A stretch of 23,558 nt of DNA from Bacteroidales bacterium UBA3808 (lineage in GTDB: Bacteria; Bacteroidota; Bacteroidia; Bacteroidales; Paludibacteraceae): NCBI GenBank assembly GCA_002369075.1, contig DFEG01000046.1:1-23558 (forward strand). The letters run 5' to 3'. The first letter of the stretch is position 1, and each line of letters opens with the position of its first letter. A program made the position numbers and the translations under genes. The notes below the pieces were generated by a model. That model was not told where the DNA came from. It was given only the letters and a program-made list of their open reading frames with translations, and made no database searches. Shown here piece by piece: positions 22,025 to 23,558 of the stretch.

Positions 22025-23059
22025 AATTACATCACACCAGTGGTGTCTGTCTTCCGCCCGCCCGTACTGTATATCCTTCAGCGCGTGGTAGAGTTTTGTC
22101 AGCACCGGACCCGGCTCGTCGCCGAAATGGTAAGTGATGTTTTTATCCGGGTCATATACTTTTCCAATAGGGGAGATGACGCAGGCGGTTCCGCAGGCTG
22201 CGGCTTCGTCCATCTCCGCTAACTCCTCCACGCGTATATGACGCCTGGTCACTTTCATGCCCATTTCCTTGGCAAGCGTGATCAGACTGTCGTTCGTGAT
22301 ACTCGGCAGAATAGCTGAGGAACGGGGGGTCAGGTACTCGTACTCGCCGCATGGCTTGCTGCCACCGGCGACACGTCGGATCCCGATGAAGTTCGCTGCA
22401 CTGCACTCGTCGATATACTTATGGGTCTTTGCGTCGGTGAACATGCAGTCGTAGCCTTGGGCGTGGGCCGCTTCGGTGGCACGGAAGGACGCTCCGTAGT
22501 TGCCGCCTACTTTCCATGTGCCTGTGCCGAACGGGGCTGCGCGATCTATGTGGCGCTCCACAATGAACGGCGTGCAATGGAATTTCCCCGGAAAATAGGC
22601 GCCGATGGGAGTGGCTACGATAATCAGTTCGCAGTCCTCGCCCGGAGCCACGGAAATCTCATGGGTGGTGGCTATCAATATCGGACGGAAATAAAGCGTC
22701 GCGCCTGTCTCGTACGGAGGCAGATAGTCTATGTTCTTCTTCAGTGCCAGCACGATAGCCCGGCAGAACACGTCCTCAGGAGGGGGTGTCATCATCAGCC
22801 CTTCTGCGCTTTTCGCCATCCGCTTGGCGTTCTCCCGCATACGGAAAATACGCACTTTCCCGTCAACTCCCCGAAAGGCTTTCAGTCCCTCGAAAGCTTG
22901 CTGACCGTACTGCAGTCCCGTAGAGGCGACATGCAGTTGGATGGTCTTGTCCTTTGTGGCGTAGGGTTCTTCCCATACGCCGTCTTTGCAGGCAGAGCGG
23001 ACAATATAGTCCGTCTCTGTGTAATGAAAACTCAGTTTGCTCCAATCAATCTCTTTCAT
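22016..23059 (-). CDS. ilvE: Branched-chain amino acid aminotransferase
   Basis: 347 residues, normal for class IV aminotransferases of the long BCAT type. Visible features are QYGQQAFEGLKAFRG (51-64), the PLP-binding Lys183 in GTGTWKVGGNYGAS, and DECSAANFIGIR with the cofactor-contacting Glu near 218. It transfers amino groups between glutamate and the 2-oxo acids of leucine, isoleucine and valine in the cytoplasm. The start overlaps the 3' end of the WbqC-like gene by 14 bases. Its last codons lie in a 7-mer array. Confidence 0.96.
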   Translation of the reverse strand: MKEIDWSKLSFHYTETDYIVRSACKDGVWEEPYATKDKTIQLHVASTGLQYGQQAFEGLKAFRGVDGKVRIFRMRENAKRMAKSAEGLMMTPPPEDVFCRAIVLALKKNIDYLPPYETGATLYFRPILIATTHEISVAPGEDCELIIVATPIGAYFPGKFHCTPFIVERHIDRAAPFGTGTWKVGGNYGASFRATEAAHAQGYDCMFTDAKTHKYIDECSAANFIGIRRVAGGSKPCGEYEYLTPRSSAILPSITNDSLITLAKEMGMKVTRRHIRVEELAEMDEAAACGTACVISPIGKVYDPDKNITYHFGDEPGPVLTKLYHALKDIQYGRAEDRHHWCDVIEN

Positions 23060-23558
23060 CGAATAATCTGTCTAATATACTTATCTCCGTTTGCCACGGA
23101 TGTTTGTCTGTCCAAATATGTCCGCTCCAGTCCTCTGTACGGCTTTTGACTTTTGACTTTTGACTTTCGACTAATGTCGGCCTTTCCCGTTTTATCAGCG
23201 AGGCGAGCGTTGCGTTCAGTTCGTCATTGAGGTCCAGCAACCACTTGTATTCCTGCTCGTAGAACGGCTTGAGGTAGTCCGCGAAATACATGAAATACGG
23301 TGTGTGTTGGTAGGCGCTGACGAGGGTAATCCAGTGTTGGTGCTGCCACCGCGTCTGGTAACTGATCTCGATGTCGCGCGTCAGTTGTTTGTGCTCCACT
23401 TTCTTCACCGGTATGGTCAGCCGCACCAACTCGCCTTTGGCGTCGCGGATGAGTGCCCGGTTACGGAAGGTCTGTTTCTCGAACGTCTCCATCTGCTCGA
23501 TCGTCGCCGGTTCGCTCATCAGCGCTTCCATGTACGACAAGGGCGGCAAATATGCGGT
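23046..23558 (-). CDS. WbqC-like family protein (5' end outside the window)
   Basis: At least 171 residues are visible; the frame stays open to the window edge, where it reads TAYLPPLSYMEAL, so the start lies beyond 23558. The pattern AYLPPLSY, FEKQTFRNRALI, RLTIPV, WQHQHWITLVSAYQHTPYFMYFADYLKPFYE is that of WbqC-like proteins, often found near glycan genes in Bacteroidales. Biochemical role uncertain. An internal stretch, VESQKSKVKSR, is encoded by a 28-base 7-mer array (23143-23170) within the coding sequence, so a junction-type repeat lies in the middle of a conserved family member. Confidence 0.85.
   Translation of the reverse strand, partial: TAYLPPLSYMEALMSEPATIEQMETFEKQTFRNRALIRDAKGELVRLTIPVKKVEHKQLTRDIEISYQTRWQHQHWITLVSAYQHTPYFMYFADYLKPFYEQEYKWLLDLNDELNATLASLIKRERPTLVESQKSKVKSRTEDWSGHIWTDKHPWQTEISILDRLFDERD
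23143..23170 (-). repeat. 7-mer array inside the WbqC-like gene
   Basis: CTTTTGA three times, then CTTTCGA, in perfect 7-base phase on the plus strand. Unlike the other arrays it is intragenic, encoding VESQKSKVKS with both flanks in the same open frame. Confidence 0.8.

Noticed and set aside
22421..23149. 242-residue plus-strand open frame opposite ilvE and the WbqC-like gene
   Set aside because: It runs across two real genes in antisense and has no family features.
1..23558. tRNA, rRNA or integrase/att site indicating a genomic island
   Set aside because: None was seen; the gaps are too short for RNA genes, and no integrase or phage gene is present.

Overview
The window looks like a chromosomal segment from an uncultured gut- or rumen-type member of Bacteroidota, order Bacteroidales. 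The grounds are a Bacteroidota-type promoter (TTTG, 20 bases, TAnnTTTG), AT-rich leaders without strong Shine-Dalgarno sites, lipoprotein signals of Bacteroidales type, short C-terminal sorting-like tails on large secreted proteins, a WbqC-like protein and a POT peptide transporter of the Bacteroidales subtype. I cannot name the genus.

Plus strand, 1-9642. A REP-associated (Y1/HUH) transposase-like gene (121-1212) sits among hairpin repeats of its own type, several of them inside its reading frame. A hairpin with a T-run and a strong promoter separate it from a unit of three exported proteins. These are a 1854-residue multidomain secreted protein (1393-6957), a Cys-rich protein with a C-terminal membrane anchor and basic tail (6954-7709, ATGA overlap), and a secreted endonuclease/exonuclease/phosphatase-fold enzyme (7750-9642). 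The first and third share the same C-terminal tail.

Minus strand, 23558-9651. Thirteen genes lie head to tail with overlaps or gaps of at most 61 bases, probably one long operon or a few nested ones. In transcription order they encode: a WbqC-like protein (5' end outside the window), branched-chain aminotransferase (ilvE), a POT peptide transporter, a coiled-coil/Pro-Glu-rich protein, 16S rRNA methyltransferase (rsmI), a polysaccharide flippase, a small DUF559 (Vsr-like) nuclease, riboflavin synthase (ribE), two FKBP prolyl isomerases that are recent paralogues, a second flippase, pseudouridine synthase (truA), a GH28 pectinase lipoprotein, and a DUF4861 lipoprotein. Housekeeping, envelope and pectin-degradation genes are thus joined by stop/start overlaps.

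The most unusual content is repeats. (1) A RAYT gene carries its own hairpin repeats in frame; stem changes are compensated and one copy is inverted. (2) A second palindrome family (AGACCCC... then CCCCT-NN-AGGGG) occurs four times within the coding sequence of the DUF4861 lipoprotein, and as an inverted pair bracketing the AT-rich DUF559 nuclease gene, which gives a candidate 469-bp mobile cassette. (3) Short 7-8 base repeat arrays sit at almost every gene junction of the minus-strand block and extend into protein ends, in one case into the middle of a protein. No tRNA, rRNA, CRISPR array or integrase was seen. No gene-free stretch exceeds 300 bases.
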